Assembly: GCA_903932865.1 (NCBI GenBank)
Contig: CAIZHQ010000020.1
Coordinates: forward strand, 98,001 to 162,000
Source: an uncultured Burkholderiales bacterium
Lineage (GTDB): Bacteria > Pseudomonadota > Gammaproteobacteria > Burkholderiales > Burkholderiaceae_C
Length of the DNA stretch: 64,000 bases
Direction: 5' to 3'
The first letter of the stretch is position 1. Each line of letters opens with the position of its first letter. Shown here in pieces: positions 1-9,380 of the stretch. The translations under genes and the position numbers were made by a program. A model generated the notes under the pieces. It worked only from the letters and a program-made list of their open reading frames with translations. It made no database searches and was not told the DNA's origin.

Positions 1-37
1 ACTGAAAAGCCTGCCATTATACAACGGGAGTTATGCC

Positions 38-559
38 TTGCCTCTGATCCGACCGAGCCGAGACGAAGACGTCGCCACCATCACCGCCATTTACCGCCAC
101 CATGTGCTCACCGGCACAGGCACTTTCGAGATCGATCCCCCCACCGAGGCCGATATGGCGGGCCGCCGAGCCGATGTGCTGTCCAAGGCCCTGCCTTATC
201 TCGTGGTCGAAGACGAAGGCCGCGTGATGGGTTTTGCCTATTGCAACTGGTTCAAACCCCGTCCAGCCTACCGTTTTTCTGCCGAAGATTCGATTTACAT
301 GGCCCCAGCCGTGCAACGCAAAGGCATGGGCCGGGCTTTACTGGCGGAGTTGTGCACGCAAGCTGAGCGTGTTGGTGTTCGCAAATTTTTGGCAGTCATT
401 GGCGATTCAGCCAATGCGGGCTCGATTGGCGTGCACACCGCTTTGGGTTTTAACCATGTGGGCGTCATCAAGTCATGCGGCTGGAAATTCGACCGTTGGC
501 TCGATGTGGTCATGATGGAAAAGCCTTTGGGCGCCGGTGACAGCACCGCTCCGCAATAA
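38..559 (+). CDS. GNAT N-acetyltransferase, phosphinothricin acetyltransferase-like
   Basis: A 173-residue cytosolic acetyltransferase that should transfer acetyl from acetyl-CoA to a small amine. The acetyl-CoA pyrophosphate loop QRKGMGRALL lies at residues 93-102. The TFE..PP segment near residue 30 and the R-x-AYR stretch near residue 77 are typical of the Pat/phosphinothricin subgroup. The start is a TTG preceded by GGGAG about seven bases upstream. An ATG at 33 is out of frame and closes after four codons, so I reject it. The length matches the family. The TM2-domain gene follows eight bases downstream, so the two may be co-transcribed. The natural substrate cannot be read from sequence; phosphinothricin or methionine sulfoximine are the known substrates of relatives. 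Confidence 0.85.
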   Translation: MPLIRPSRDEDVATITAIYRHHVLTGTGTFEIDPPTEADMAGRRADVLSKALPYLVVEDEGRVMGFAYCNWFKPRPAYRFSAEDSIYMAPAVQRKGMGRALLAELCTQAERVGVRKFLAVIGDSANAGSIGVHTALGFNHVGVIKSCGWKFDRWLDVVMMEKPLGAGDSTAPQ

Positions 560-567
560 TCAGCCTC

Positions 568-1014
568 ATGAAAAACAAAACAATTGCAACTTGGTTGGCT
601 TTTTGGACGGGTCCTTTGGGCATTCACCGGTTTTACCTTTACGGATTTTCAGACACGCTGGGCTGGTTGCTGCCTATTCCAACGGCACTGGGTTTTTATG
701 GGCTGGAGCGCGTGCAGCAGTTGGGCCAAGACGACACGCTCAGTTGGTTGCTGATCCCTTTGCTGGGGTTCACGATTGCAGGGTGTGCCCTGAACGCCAT
801 TGTTTACGGCTTGAGCGGCATTGAAAAATGGAATGCCAAATTCAACCCCAAAAGCGAGGAACTCAACCCAGCAGGCCGCACCCACTGGGGCACGGTCATT
901 GGCATCGCCACCGCATTGTTGTTAGGCACCACCGTTTTGATGGCCAGCCTGGTATTCAGCTTCCAGCGTTTTTTCGAATACCAGATCGAGGCCGCCCGCT
1001 TGATCAGCCAGTAA
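568..1014 (+). CDS. TM2-domain-like small integral membrane protein
   Basis: A 148-residue membrane protein. The N-terminus carries the TM2-type signature, with a conserved K-N-K-x-x-A start and G-x-HRFYL at about residues 18-23. Hydrophobic stretches around 25-43, 58-80 and 107-132 suggest three or four membrane spans. TM2 proteins are widespread and their function is not established. The gene starts eight bases after the acetyltransferase stop. Its 3' end overlaps the convergent folK gene by 11 bases, so no terminator fits between them. Confidence 0.75.
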   Translation: MKNKTIATWLAFWTGPLGIHRFYLYGFSDTLGWLLPIPTALGFYGLERVQQLGQDDTLSWLLIPLLGFTIAGCALNAIVYGLSGIEKWNAKFNPKSEELNPAGRTHWGTVIGIATALLLGTTVLMASLVFSFQRFFEYQIEAARLISQ

Positions 1015-1528
1015 AGCCCACACCGGATAAGGCAACGCCAGATACATCCTCTGGCAAGCGCTCAATGCCCTGCCCGGCCACACGCAGCAAGTCTTCAGGG
1101 TTCACGCGAGCTGGCCACACATCGGCCAAGGGAAAGAGCACAAAGGCTCTGTCTCGCCAGCGCGGATGGGGCAAAGTCAGGCGCGGGCTGAACACCTGGG
1201 CTTCACCGTAGAAAAGCAAATCCAAATCCAAAGTTCTTGGGGCATGAAGATATGGTCGCAGACGGCCTGCTTGGTTTTCGATGGCCTGTAAAGCATCCAG
1301 CAAATCGGGTGCAGTCAAGCGCGTGCCAATGCAGGCCACGGCATTGAAGAAATCCGGCCCCTGCGCTTCATGAGGCGCTGTGCGGTAAAGATGCGAGCGG
1401 CAGGTCAACTGGGTGCTGGGCAACAGCGCCAGGGCATCGAAGGCTTGCAGCACCTGCTGCCGTGCACCGCCCAAATTGGCCCCAAGCGCCACATACGCGG
1501 TCACGCTCTGACGCGGCAAGAGGGCCAT
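1004..1528 (-). CDS. folK: 2-amino-4-hydroxy-6-hydroxymethyldihydropteridine pyrophosphokinase (HPPK)
   Basis: A 174-residue folate-pathway enzyme that moves pyrophosphate from ATP to 6-hydroxymethyl-dihydropterin, just before dihydropteroate synthase. The HPPK signature is visible: R98-T-L-D101-L-D103-L-L followed by LPHPR at 119-123, and the N-terminal YVALGANLG stretch. Length is normal for the family. It lies 31 bases downstream of pcnB on the same strand, a pairing common in proteobacteria, so it is probably the last gene of the hda-HAD-pcnB-folK transcript. Its end overlaps the convergent TM2 gene. Confidence 0.95.
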   Translation of the reverse strand: MALLPRQSVTAYVALGANLGGARQQVLQAFDALALLPSTQLTCRSHLYRTAPHEAQGPDFFNAVACIGTRLTAPDLLDALQAIENQAGRLRPYLHAPRTLDLDLLFYGEAQVFSPRLTLPHPRWRDRAFVLFPLADVWPARVNPEDLLRVAGQGIERLPEDVSGVALSGVGFTG

Positions 1529-1559
1529 GGGCGAGTTTCAGGGCCAATTCAGGGCCGAA

Positions 1560-3122
1560 TTAGCCCGTGGAGCCTGAATCGGCAGCCGAATCGCCCGCCT
1601 CACCGGGTTTGCGGCGGCGACGGCGGCGTTTTTTGGGCTCGCCAAACCCAGCGTTTTCAGACTCTGAAGCGGCAGGCTTTGTGTCCAGTGGTGCAGGCGC
1701 TGGCGCGCCTTCTGGTCGGGGTGCGCGGCGCACACGCGGCTTGGCTGCCTGCGAGGTCTGTTGCTCTGCCTTGGCGGCCTGCACCAAGTCTTCACGCTCT
1801 GAATCGCTGGCCATGCTGAACTCTTGCCACCAGTCGGCCAAGCGAATGTCCACTTCCTCGATGTCTGCTCTCAAACGCAAAAAGTCAAAGCCTGCGCGAA
1901 AGCGCGTCTGCTCGACCAGGCCAAAGGGCGTGCTGCCCACGCGCTTTTCAAAGCGCGGTTGCATCATCCAGATCTCGCGCATGTCGGCGGCTAGCTTGCC
2001 ACGCCCGGACACATCGCCAATGCGTGCATCGAACACCTCGTCGATCGCGTCTTGCAGGGCCGGATGCGGGTGCTCTTTGCGGGCCAGGCGTTTGGCCCAG
2101 CCTTCGCGCACGTCGGCCCACAACACACAGGCCAACAAGAAGCTCGGGGCGACGGGCTTACCCTCGCCCACGCGGCGATCGGTATCGGCCAGAGCGACTT
2201 CTACAAAAGCACTGTCGGCCCGCTCCACCACCACATCCAGCAAAGGGTAAATGCCGGTGGCCAAGCCCAGCTTTTTCAGCTGCTCAATGGACGCCAGCGC
2301 ATGTCCGGTTTGCAGCAGCTTGAGCATCTCGTCAAACAAACGGCTTTGCGGTACGTCGGCCAGCAAAGTGGCCGACTGGGTCAGCGGCTTGGCGGTCTTG
2401 GCTTCGAGCTTGAAGCCCAAGGGGCTGAGTTTGGCCGCAAAACGCACGGCACGGATGATGCGCACCGGGTCTTCTCGGTAACGCGCCACCGGGTCGCCAA
2501 TCATGCGCAGGACGCGCTTTTTCGAATCCTGTATGCCGCCGTGGTAATCCACCACGATCTGCGACTCGGGGTCGTAGTACATGGCGTTCACGGTGAAATC
2601 GCGCCGTGTGGCGTCTTCGTCTTGAGGGCCCCAGACGTTGTCGCGCAGCACACGACCCGATGAATCCACGGCGTGTTGCATGCCTTCGAGCTGGCGTTTG
2701 CTGGTGCGCTCGTTGCCCTTGACCTGTTCTGCAGCCACGTTGTCCAGGTGCGCCCGGAAGGTGGAAACCTCGATCACTTCGTTGTCGCGCCCCCGGCCGT
2801 ACACCACATGCACGATGCGAAAGCGTCGCCCAATGATGAAAGCGCGGCGAAACAGGCCCTTGACCTGTTCAGGCGTGGCATCCGTGGCCACGTCAAAGTC
2901 TTTGGGACGCAGGCCCAAAAGCAAATCGCGCACCGCGCCGCCCACGATGTAGGCCTCAAAACCGGCCTGCTGCAGGGTGCGTGTCACGTTAATGGCGCGC
3001 TCGTCCACCAAATTGGGGTCGATGCCGTGCACAGACGCAGGCACCTCGGTGCGGCGGCCAAAATGGGGTTTGTTGCTTTTGGGCGCTTTGCCCATCAACT
3101 TGTCGATGAATTGTTTGATCAT
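1560..3122 (-). CDS. pcnB: Poly(A) polymerase I
   Basis: A 520-residue nucleotidyltransferase that adds 3' poly(A) tails to RNA and so promotes decay. The class II nucleotidyltransferase core is clear: GGAVRDLLLG at 61-70, then the catalytic D75-x-D77, and the RRDFTVNAMYYDP block near residue 155 that distinguishes PcnB/CCA-type enzymes. The C-terminus is a low-complexity basic tail (a run of eight basic residues around 500-508) after an Ala/Pro-rich linker, as in other PcnB proteins, probably for RNA binding. It overlaps the upstream HAD gene by four bases (ATGA), indicating translational coupling. A CCA-adding enzyme is the alternative, but length, the tail and linkage to folK favour PcnB. 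Confidence 0.93.
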   Translation of the reverse strand: MIKQFIDKLMGKAPKSNKPHFGRRTEVPASVHGIDPNLVDERAINVTRTLQQAGFEAYIVGGAVRDLLLGLRPKDFDVATDATPEQVKGLFRRAFIIGRRFRIVHVVYGRGRDNEVIEVSTFRAHLDNVAAEQVKGNERTSKRQLEGMQHAVDSSGRVLRDNVWGPQDEDATRRDFTVNAMYYDPESQIVVDYHGGIQDSKKRVLRMIGDPVARYREDPVRIIRAVRFAAKLSPLGFKLEAKTAKPLTQSATLLADVPQSRLFDEMLKLLQTGHALASIEQLKKLGLATGIYPLLDVVVERADSAFVEVALADTDRRVGEGKPVAPSFLLACVLWADVREGWAKRLARKEHPHPALQDAIDEVFDARIGDVSGRGKLAADMREIWMMQPRFEKRVGSTPFGLVEQTRFRAGFDFLRLRADIEEVDIRLADWWQEFSMASDSEREDLVQAAKAEQQTSQAAKPRVRRAPRPEGAPAPAPLDTKPAASESENAGFGEPKKRRRRRRKPGEAGDSAADSGSTG

Positions 3123-3787
3123 TCTTGAAAGAGTTCGAGGATGCGCCAGCCACGTTCTGAGGCCAGTTGACGCAACCGAGCGTCAGGGTTCGTTGCCACC
3201 GGATGGTGGGCTTTTTCCAGAAGCGGCAGGTCGTTCATGGAGTCGGAATAAAAGGTCATCTCCACATCTCCCCAGCCCAAGCCTTTTTGACCCAGCCAAT
3301 TGGCGACCCTGGTGACTTTACCCTCGCGAAACGACGGAGTGCCCCGGATCTCACCCGTGATCCAGCCGCTGGCATCGCGTTCAAGATCGACAGCGATCAA
3401 CTCGCTCACACCGAAGGCTTGGGCGATCGGGCGGGTCACGAACTCGTTGGTGGCGGTCACGATCATGACCGTATCACCGGCATGCTGGTGCGATCGTACC
3501 AGCGCCAGCGCCTCGGGCGTGATGCGCGGGCGGATCACTTCGTCCATGTAACGGGCATGTGCTTCGGCCGCCTGGGATGCGCCGCGTTCGCGGGCGGCGC
3601 GGGTGGCAAAGCGAACGTAATCATGAATATCGAGTGTGCCCGCCTGGTAGTGGGCATAAAACTCGTCGTTGCGCTGACTGAACACCACCGGGTCGTTCCA
3701 GCCCATTTCGGTGGTGAACACGCCCCAGCTGTGGTCAGAGTCCAGCGGAAGCAAGGTGTGGTCCAGATCAAACAGGGCGAGTTTCAT
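3119..3787 (-). CDS. HAD-IB family hydrolase (SerB-like phosphatase)
   Basis: A 222-residue cytosolic HAD-superfamily phosphatase. Motif I is D7-L-D9-H-T11. Motif II corresponds to the IVTATNEF stretch around residue 115, and motif III to FYSDSMNDLPLL near residue 183. The subgroup resembles phosphoserine phosphatase and related HAD-IB enzymes. In Burkholderiales a gene of this type regularly sits between hda and pcnB; its substrate is unknown to me. It overlaps hda by four bases at its start and pcnB by four at its end, so translation of the three is probably coupled. A CDP-diacylglycerol-glycerol-type or histidinol-phosphate phosphatase role cannot be excluded. Confidence 0.85.
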   Translation of the reverse strand: MKLALFDLDHTLLPLDSDHSWGVFTTEMGWNDPVVFSQRNDEFYAHYQAGTLDIHDYVRFATRAARERGASQAAEAHARYMDEVIRPRITPEALALVRSHQHAGDTVMIVTATNEFVTRPIAQAFGVSELIAVDLERDASGWITGEIRGTPSFREGKVTRVANWLGQKGLGWGDVEMTFYSDSMNDLPLLEKAHHPVATNPDARLRQLASERGWRILELFQE

Positions 3788-4470
3788 TCGTTCTCCAGCA
3801 TCGCGCGCACCAGCGGAATGGTCAGGGCGCGTTGCGTTTGCAAGGCGTATTGGTCCAGATGGTCGAGCAGCTGCATCAGGCTGCCCAAATCACGCGAAAA
3901 GCGCTTGAGCATGTAAGACATGACCTCGTCACTCAAAAACAATCCCTTGGCGTCGGCCTCTTGACGCAGCACGGCGCGACGCTCGGGCTCTCCAAGGACC
4001 TGCAGGGCCTCGATGTGGCCCCAGCCCAAGCGGCTGCGCAAGTCGTCGCGCAGCTTCAAATCGGCCGGTGGCCAAGCCCCTGCGGCCAAGACCCAACGCG
4101 GCGTGCCGCTGCGGGGCGTCAAAGCGTTGACAAACCAATTGAATGCGGTGTGCTGCTGCTCGGCGTTGTACAGGTGCACATCGTCCATCAGCACAGCGAC
4201 CCAATGGTCATTGAACTCGGGCGGGTCCATGCTGTGGGCATCCAGCCAGCCGACCTGCGCGCCCTGCTCTTGCAGCACTTGGTGCACCGCATGAAGCAAA
4301 TGGGTTTTGCCCGAACCACTCTCACCCCACAAATAAGTAGGCACCGGCGAGCGGCTGCCCGAGGCGGTCCACAAACGCAAGTGACTCAAGGCCGCTGCAT
4401 TGGGGCCTGCAAAAAAGTTGTCCAGCGTGGGTGTTGAAGCCAGGCCGATGTCCAAAGCCAGTTGCTTCAT
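3784..4470 (-). CDS. hda: DnaA regulatory inactivator Hda
   Basis: A 228-residue AAA+ protein related to the DnaA ATPase domain. With the DNA-loaded sliding clamp it stimulates ATP hydrolysis by DnaA and so limits re-initiation. Walker A is GESGSGKT at 49-56 and Walker B VAVLMDDVH at 91-99. The N-terminal QLALDI at residues 3-8 matches the clamp-binding motif position in Hda. It lacks DnaA domain IV, so it is not a DnaA copy. It overlaps the upstream permease gene and the downstream HAD gene by four bases each. Confidence 0.92.
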   Translation of the reverse strand: MKQLALDIGLASTPTLDNFFAGPNAAALSHLRLWTASGSRSPVPTYLWGESGSGKTHLLHAVHQVLQEQGAQVGWLDAHSMDPPEFNDHWVAVLMDDVHLYNAEQQHTAFNWFVNALTPRSGTPRWVLAAGAWPPADLKLRDDLRSRLGWGHIEALQVLGEPERRAVLRQEADAKGLFLSDEVMSYMLKRFSRDLGSLMQLLDHLDQYALQTQRALTIPLVRAMLENE

Positions 4471-5582
4471 GCCCGGTCAGGTCCCTGCTCGGCATCGTCA
4501 TAACCACTTTTTTGGTAGAGCTCGCTTTGCAGATATTGGTGACGCACGCGGCGCAAGCCCACCAGCAAGACGGCACTGGCGGGCAAGGCGATCAGTACAC
4601 CCACAAAACCCAGCACCTGACCAAAGGCCATCAAGGCCAATATCACAGCCAGCGGGTGCAAGCCGATGCGCTCCCCCACCAAGCGCGGCGTGAGCACAAA
4701 GCTCTCAATCAACTGACCCAAGCCATAGACCACGGCCACCATCATCACGGCTTGCGAGGGCGCCAACTGCAGCAAACCGGCCAACAGCGCCAGCACCAGG
4801 CCCAGGCCAAAGCCCAAATACGGCACAAACACGGCCAGCCCGGTGAACACGCCGATGGGCAGGGCCAGATCCAGACCAAACAAACTCAGGCCCAACGAGT
4901 AAAACACGGCCAGTGCCAACATCACCAGCATCTGCCCACGCAGGTACTCGCCCAGCACCTCGTCACAGTCTTGCATGAAGCCATCAAATCGCTTGCGCCA
5001 GGCAGGTGGCACCAACTCGAGCACGCTGTTGACCATCCGGGTCCAGTCGTACAGCATGTAAAACAAGGCCACAGGCACCAGCACCGCATAACCCGCCAAA
5101 GCCAGCGCCACGCTGCCGCCGAGTTTGAGCGAGGACATGAGTGGGGCCCACCAGTCTTCACGGTTCGCGCTCAGGTAAGTCACCAGTTGCTTTTTCAGTT
5201 CGCCCAAATCCAGCGAGACGTTCAGGCCCAATTGGGCCAACAAAGGGTTGATGGCATCGCCCAAGCGGTCGAGCAGCAAAGGCAGTTGCTGCTGCAACAG
5301 GGGCCATTCGCGCACCAGGATCGGCACCAGCAGCAAAAACAAGCCCAAAAGAGACAGCAAGGCCAGCGCCTCTACCAACACCACAGCCAGAGCACGTGGC
5401 AAACGCCCTCCGGCCACACGCTCCAGCCTGATCACCAAGGGGTGCAGAACATAGGCCATGACCGCCGCAATGACAAACGGCGCCAATACCGGCGCGAGCA
5501 ACCATAAAACCAGCACGGCCAGCAGGGCCATGCCCAGCCAGGCGGCCAGTCGGGTCATCAAAAAAGGAAGGGGAGCTTGCAT
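4467..5582 (-). CDS. AI-2E family transporter (PerM-like permease)
   Basis: A 371-residue polytopic inner-membrane protein of the AI-2E exporter/PerM family. Two hydrophobic segments lie in the first 45 residues. A long soluble stretch follows at about 60-215, then a block of closely spaced hydrophobic helices in the C-terminal half with the family-typical PIGVFTGLAVFVPYLG region. Substrates of most family members are unknown; the AI-2 exporter label comes from one E. coli member. It heads the minus-strand run (permease-hda-HAD-pcnB-folK), and its stop overlaps hda by four bases. It diverges from purM across a 129-base gap that should hold both promoters. Confidence 0.85.
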   Translation of the reverse strand: MQAPLPFLMTRLAAWLGMALLAVLVLWLLAPVLAPFVIAAVMAYVLHPLVIRLERVAGGRLPRALAVVLVEALALLSLLGLFLLLVPILVREWPLLQQQLPLLLDRLGDAINPLLAQLGLNVSLDLGELKKQLVTYLSANREDWWAPLMSSLKLGGSVALALAGYAVLVPVALFYMLYDWTRMVNSVLELVPPAWRKRFDGFMQDCDEVLGEYLRGQMLVMLALAVFYSLGLSLFGLDLALPIGVFTGLAVFVPYLGFGLGLVLALLAGLLQLAPSQAVMMVAVVYGLGQLIESFVLTPRLVGERIGLHPLAVILALMAFGQVLGFVGVLIALPASAVLLVGLRRVRHQYLQSELYQKSGYDDAEQGPDRA

Positions 5583-5711
5583 GCAGTCTCTTGTTTTACC
5601 AGGGTCAAGCCCGTGAGCTCAGGGCTAACCCTTAAAATAAGCCTTGATTTTAGTCTGCCAGCCTGTTTATTGGCCCTCTCCCCATTCACACGCCCCATTC
5701 GGGCCTAAACC

Positions 5712-6764
5712 ATGACTCAAACCCCTCTTTCGTACAAAGACGCTGGCGTCGACATCGTTGCAGGTGACGCGCTGGTAGAGCGCATCAAACCCCTGGCCAA
5801 AAAAACCATGCGTGAAGGCGTGCTGGCTGGCATCGGTGGTTTTGGCGCCCTTTTTGAAGTGCCCAAGCGCTACAAAGAGCCTGTGCTGGTCAGCGGAACC
5901 GATGGCGTGGGCACCAAGCTCAAGCTGGCGTTTGAATGGGACATGCACGACACCGTGGGCATCGACCTGGTGGCCATGAGCGTGAACGACGTGCTGGTGC
6001 AAGGCGCCGAGCCCCTTTTCTTCCTCGACTACTTTGCCTGTGGCAAGCTGGACGTAGACACCGCGGCGGCGGTGGTGGGCGGCATTGCCAAGGGCTGCGA
6101 GCTGTCGGGTTGCGCCCTGATCGGCGGCGAAACCGCCGAGATGCCTGGCATGTACCCTCCAGGCGAATACGATCTGGCCGGTTTTGCGGTCGGCGCCGTC
6201 GAGAAATCCAAAATCCTCACGGGCCAAAACGTGAAAGCCGGGGATGTGGTGCTGGGCCTAGGGTCCAGCGGCGTGCACAGCAACGGTTTTTCCCTGGTGC
6301 GCAAATGCATTGAGCGCGCCGGTGCCGACACCCCGGCCACGCTCGACGGAAAGCCCTTCAAGCAAGCCCTGATGGCGCCCACCCGCCTGTATGTGCTGAA
6401 CGTGTTGACGGCGCTGGCGGCGCACCCGAATACGGAAGATGCCTCTGGCATCAAGGCATTGGCGCACATCACCGGTGGCGGTTTGATCGAAAACATTCCC
6501 CGCGTGTTGCCTGATGGCCTGGCCGCCCACCTGCAAAAAGGCAGTTGGCCCCAAACCGAGCTGTTTGCCTGGCTGCAAAAGACGGCTGGCATCGACGACC
6601 TCGAAATGAACCGCACCTTCAACAACGGCATTGGCATGGTGGTGGTCATTGACGCAGCCCAAGCCCAGGCCTGCGCCGCCACACTGCGCGCCATGGGTGA
6701 AGCGGTTTACACGATCGGCCGCATCGCGCCGCAAGGCGATGGCGCCCAGGTGGTGGTGGCCTGA
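5712..6764 (+). CDS. purM: Phosphoribosylformylglycinamidine cyclo-ligase (AIR synthetase)
   Basis: A 350-residue enzyme of de novo purine synthesis; it closes the imidazole ring of FGAM with ATP to give AIR. The [13 protein letters not shown] block near residue 62 and [11 protein letters not shown] near residue 140 are the conserved ATP and substrate motifs of the PurM family. Length agrees with the family. It stands alone, divergent from the permease-hda run and convergent with the SirB1-like gene, as often seen in betaproteobacteria. The 61-base gap to the convergent gene has a weak CAAGCC/GGCTTG hairpin but no U-tract. Confidence 0.96.
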   Translation: MTQTPLSYKDAGVDIVAGDALVERIKPLAKKTMREGVLAGIGGFGALFEVPKRYKEPVLVSGTDGVGTKLKLAFEWDMHDTVGIDLVAMSVNDVLVQGAEPLFFLDYFACGKLDVDTAAAVVGGIAKGCELSGCALIGGETAEMPGMYPPGEYDLAGFAVGAVEKSKILTGQNVKAGDVVLGLGSSGVHSNGFSLVRKCIERAGADTPATLDGKPFKQALMAPTRLYVLNVLTALAAHPNTEDASGIKALAHITGGGLIENIPRVLPDGLAAHLQKGSWPQTELFAWLQKTAGIDDLEMNRTFNNGIGMVVVIDAAQAQACAATLRAMGEAVYTIGRIAPQGDGAQVVVA

Positions 6765-6825
6765 GCTTTTGCGCCCCAAGCCGTAGGGCTTGAAAGCAAG
6801 AAATCTGGGCCGAATCAGCGCAGGG

Positions 6826-7686
6826 TCAAAGAGCCGAAAGCTCACTGACCCGGTTGCGAAGCGCCGCCGTATCGGGCGCTGCCGGCACGGCCTCCAAGTA
6901 TTGCCTCAGGTCCTGCAAGGCCTCGTGCACATGACCCAACTCGGCATGCACCAGGCCCCGATCGCGTCGCTCCTCCCAAGTCTCGGGCAGTAAAACCACC
7001 AACCGGTCGAGCACCTGCAGCATGCGAGGCCAATCCTCTTGCGAGCGGAAAATTTCTTTCAGATTGCGCAGCATGCGGGCCAGCATGTCACGGGGCGGGC
7101 AGGCTTGCAAATACAAGCCCAAAGGGGTTTCACCTTCGTCCAAGTCCGGGGCAGCAAACTGGTCTGCGGGATCCCTGTAAGGGCTCAGCCGCTCTGACAA
7201 ATTGTCCAACCCCAAAGACTCGCCCGTGAGCGGGTCCAGCACCACCAAGCCGCCCTCCAGCGCCACTTTGACCAAAAAATGGCCAGGAAAGGAAATGCCT
7301 TGCGCCTGCAAGTCCAGGGCTTGGGCCAACTCCAGCCAAATCACAGCCAGTGAAATCGGAATCCCCCGACGCGTGCGTAACACGTCGAAGATGTAGCTGT
7401 TTTCCGGGGCGTAATAGTCGTTGGCATTCATCCCGAAACCCAGGTCTTTGTAAAACACCTGCGTCAAGATGGCCAATCGGGTCAGGTCATCGGCCGCCTC
7501 GGGCATGCGCGCCGTCACCCTTTTGACCAAGCGCGCCACATCGTCAAGCACCTGTTGCACATCCAGCGCGGGTTCTTCATCCTGCGCCAGACTGGCCGCA
7601 GCCTCCAGCAAGGGAAACTGTTCGTCGCTTTGCACCAAGCTGGCAAAGTAGCTGAGCGGGGTCGGAGGGGAGAGATTCAAAGACAT
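6826..7686 (-). CDS. SirB1 family protein (transglutaminase-like/TPR)
   Basis: A 286-residue SirB1-family protein. The N-terminal half contains the transglutaminase-like fold region with the family pattern YAPENSYIFDVL-RTRRGIPISLAVIW near residue 95. The C-terminal part is helical, in the manner of tetratricopeptide repeats, around residues 225-280. I chose the ATG at 7686 because the open frame upstream runs into murJ, which ends at 7697, and the family begins near this Met. It follows murJ by ten bases, so it is probably co-transcribed. The biochemical role of SirB1 proteins is not settled. Confidence 0.85.
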   Translation of the reverse strand: MSLNLSPPTPLSYFASLVQSDEQFPLLEAAASLAQDEEPALDVQQVLDDVARLVKRVTARMPEAADDLTRLAILTQVFYKDLGFGMNANDYYAPENSYIFDVLRTRRGIPISLAVIWLELAQALDLQAQGISFPGHFLVKVALEGGLVVLDPLTGESLGLDNLSERLSPYRDPADQFAAPDLDEGETPLGLYLQACPPRDMLARMLRNLKEIFRSQEDWPRMLQVLDRLVVLLPETWEERRDRGLVHAELGHVHEALQDLRQYLEAVPAAPDTAALRNRVSELSAL

Positions 7687-7696
7687 ATGGAATGGT

Positions 7697-9262
7697 TCAA
7701 CGCTTGAGAAACGCTTTGAGCCGCAAACCTGAGGCCCACAATACACCAAAATAAAGCAAGGCAGAAACCGCCAAAACCACCACCATCCAGCCAATGCGCA
7801 GCCAGACCTCTTGGCGCATGGCCACCCAGGGCAAATGGTTCGCTGCGAACCACAGCAAGGCAGTTAACAAGCCCGTGGCCAGCAGCACCTGCAAGCCAAA
7901 GCGCCACCAACCGGGCTGCGGCTTGTAACTGCCCCGTCGCAGCAATCCCACCAGCAGCCACACGGCATTGACCAAAGCGCCCAAACCAATGGACAGCGCC
8001 AGCCCGGCGTGGGCCAGATAAGGCACCAAAATGAAGTTGAAGACCTGCGTGAGCACCAGCACCACCACCGCGATGCGCACCGGGGTGCGGATGTCCTGGC
8101 TGGCGTAATAGCCGGGAGCCAGCACCTTGATGGCCACCAGGCCCAGCAAGCCCACGCCATAGCCCGTCAGGGCCAAAGTGGTTTGCTGCACATCGCGGTC
8201 AGTGAAGGCCCCATAGTGGTAGAGCACCGACACCAGCGGCTGCGCAAACACCAGCAAAGCCGCCGCACAGGGCAAAGCCAGCAGCAACACCATGCGCAAC
8301 CCCCAGTCCAGCATGGCGGCATAACGTTCCGTGTCTCCTGTGGCTTTGGCTGCGGCCAGCTGAGGCATCAGCACCACGCCCAGCGCCACACCCAAAATGG
8401 CCGTCGGGAACTCCATCAAACGGTCGGCATAGGTGAGCCAACTGACGCTGCCCGGGGCCATGTAAGAGGCGATCTGGGTGTTGATGAGCAAGGAAATTTG
8501 GGCCACGCCCACGCCCAGCAAGGCCGGCCCCATCAGGCGCAGGATGTTCAAGGTGGCGGGGTTGGTCCAGGCCTTTTTAACAGCGCGGGGCCGCACGCCC
8601 AGGCGGGGTAGCAAACCCAGCCGGACCAAGGCCGGAATCTGCACCGCCAACTGCAGCGCCCCGCCCACCATCACCCCCACGGGCAAGGCATAGATGGCCT
8701 CCACGCCTTGCTTGGCCAACCAAGGCGACAAAAACCAAGTGGCCGCGATCACGCTCACATTCAGCAGCACCGGCGTGGCTGCGGGCACAGCAAAACGTTT
8801 CCAGGTGTTCAAAATGCCGGCCGACAGCGCCACCATGGACATGAAGGCGATGTAGGGGAACATCCAGCGCGTCATGTGCACCGCTGCGCCATACCCCCGG
8901 GCATCTTGCTGCAGGCCACTGGCCAACGCCCACACCAACCAGGGCGAAGCCAACACCCCCACCAACGACAAAGCCAGCACCGACCAAGCCAAGGCTGTGG
9001 CCACGCTGTCGATCACCTCCTTGGTCGCCTCGTCGCCATGCTGGGCGCGGCTGGCGGCCAGCACCGGCACAAAGGCCTGGCTGAAGGCCCCTTCGGCAAA
9101 CAAGCGCCGAAACAGGTTGGGAATGCGAAAAGCCACATTGAAGGCATCGGTCAAGGCGCTGGCCCCGAACATGGAGGCGATCAGCAACTCGCGCACCAAA
9201 CCCGTGACCCGGGAGGCCAGGGTAAAAATCGACACGACGGAGGCAGAACGGAGGAGGCTCAC
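7697..9262 (-). CDS. murJ: Lipid II flippase MurJ
   Basis: A 521-residue multispanning inner-membrane protein of the MOP superfamily that flips lipid II to the periplasm for peptidoglycan synthesis. Around fourteen hydrophobic segments cover the chain. The family landmarks are the N-terminal VSIFTLASRVTGLVRELL stretch, FRIPNLFRRLFAEGAFSQAF near residue 45, and SAGILNTWKRFAVPA near residue 146. Length is as expected. It diverges from rpsT, a common arrangement in betaproteobacteria, and is followed closely by the SirB1-like gene. Confidence 0.95.
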   Translation of the reverse strand: MSLLRSASVVSIFTLASRVTGLVRELLIASMFGASALTDAFNVAFRIPNLFRRLFAEGAFSQAFVPVLAASRAQHGDEATKEVIDSVATALAWSVLALSLVGVLASPWLVWALASGLQQDARGYGAAVHMTRWMFPYIAFMSMVALSAGILNTWKRFAVPAATPVLLNVSVIAATWFLSPWLAKQGVEAIYALPVGVMVGGALQLAVQIPALVRLGLLPRLGVRPRAVKKAWTNPATLNILRLMGPALLGVGVAQISLLINTQIASYMAPGSVSWLTYADRLMEFPTAILGVALGVVLMPQLAAAKATGDTERYAAMLDWGLRMVLLLALPCAAALLVFAQPLVSVLYHYGAFTDRDVQQTTLALTGYGVGLLGLVAIKVLAPGYYASQDIRTPVRIAVVVLVLTQVFNFILVPYLAHAGLALSIGLGALVNAVWLLVGLLRRGSYKPQPGWWRFGLQVLLATGLLTALLWFAANHLPWVAMRQEVWLRIGWMVVVLAVSALLYFGVLWASGLRLKAFLKR

Positions 9263-9380
9263 AGTGGGCGAGTGTAGCGGTCACTTCCTGACGGACCCGC
9301 AAGGCCATGGCCGAGGCGGGGATTGGCGTGCAGGCCCGGGCTGGCGCTCATTCCGTGGCGCCAGACACCCGCTGCAGGTC

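Noticed and set aside
33..47. ATG at 33 as start of the first gene
   Set aside because: It is out of frame with the acetyltransferase and closes after four codons; the TTG at 38 with GGGAG upstream is used instead.
4431..5507. A 358-codon frame antisense to the permease gene
   Set aside because: Very rich in Gln/His from complementing hydrophobic codons; not a real protein.
6765..6825. Hairpin between purM and the SirB1-like gene as a terminator
   Set aside because: CAAGCC/GGCTTG is only 6 bp and neither strand has a T-run after it.
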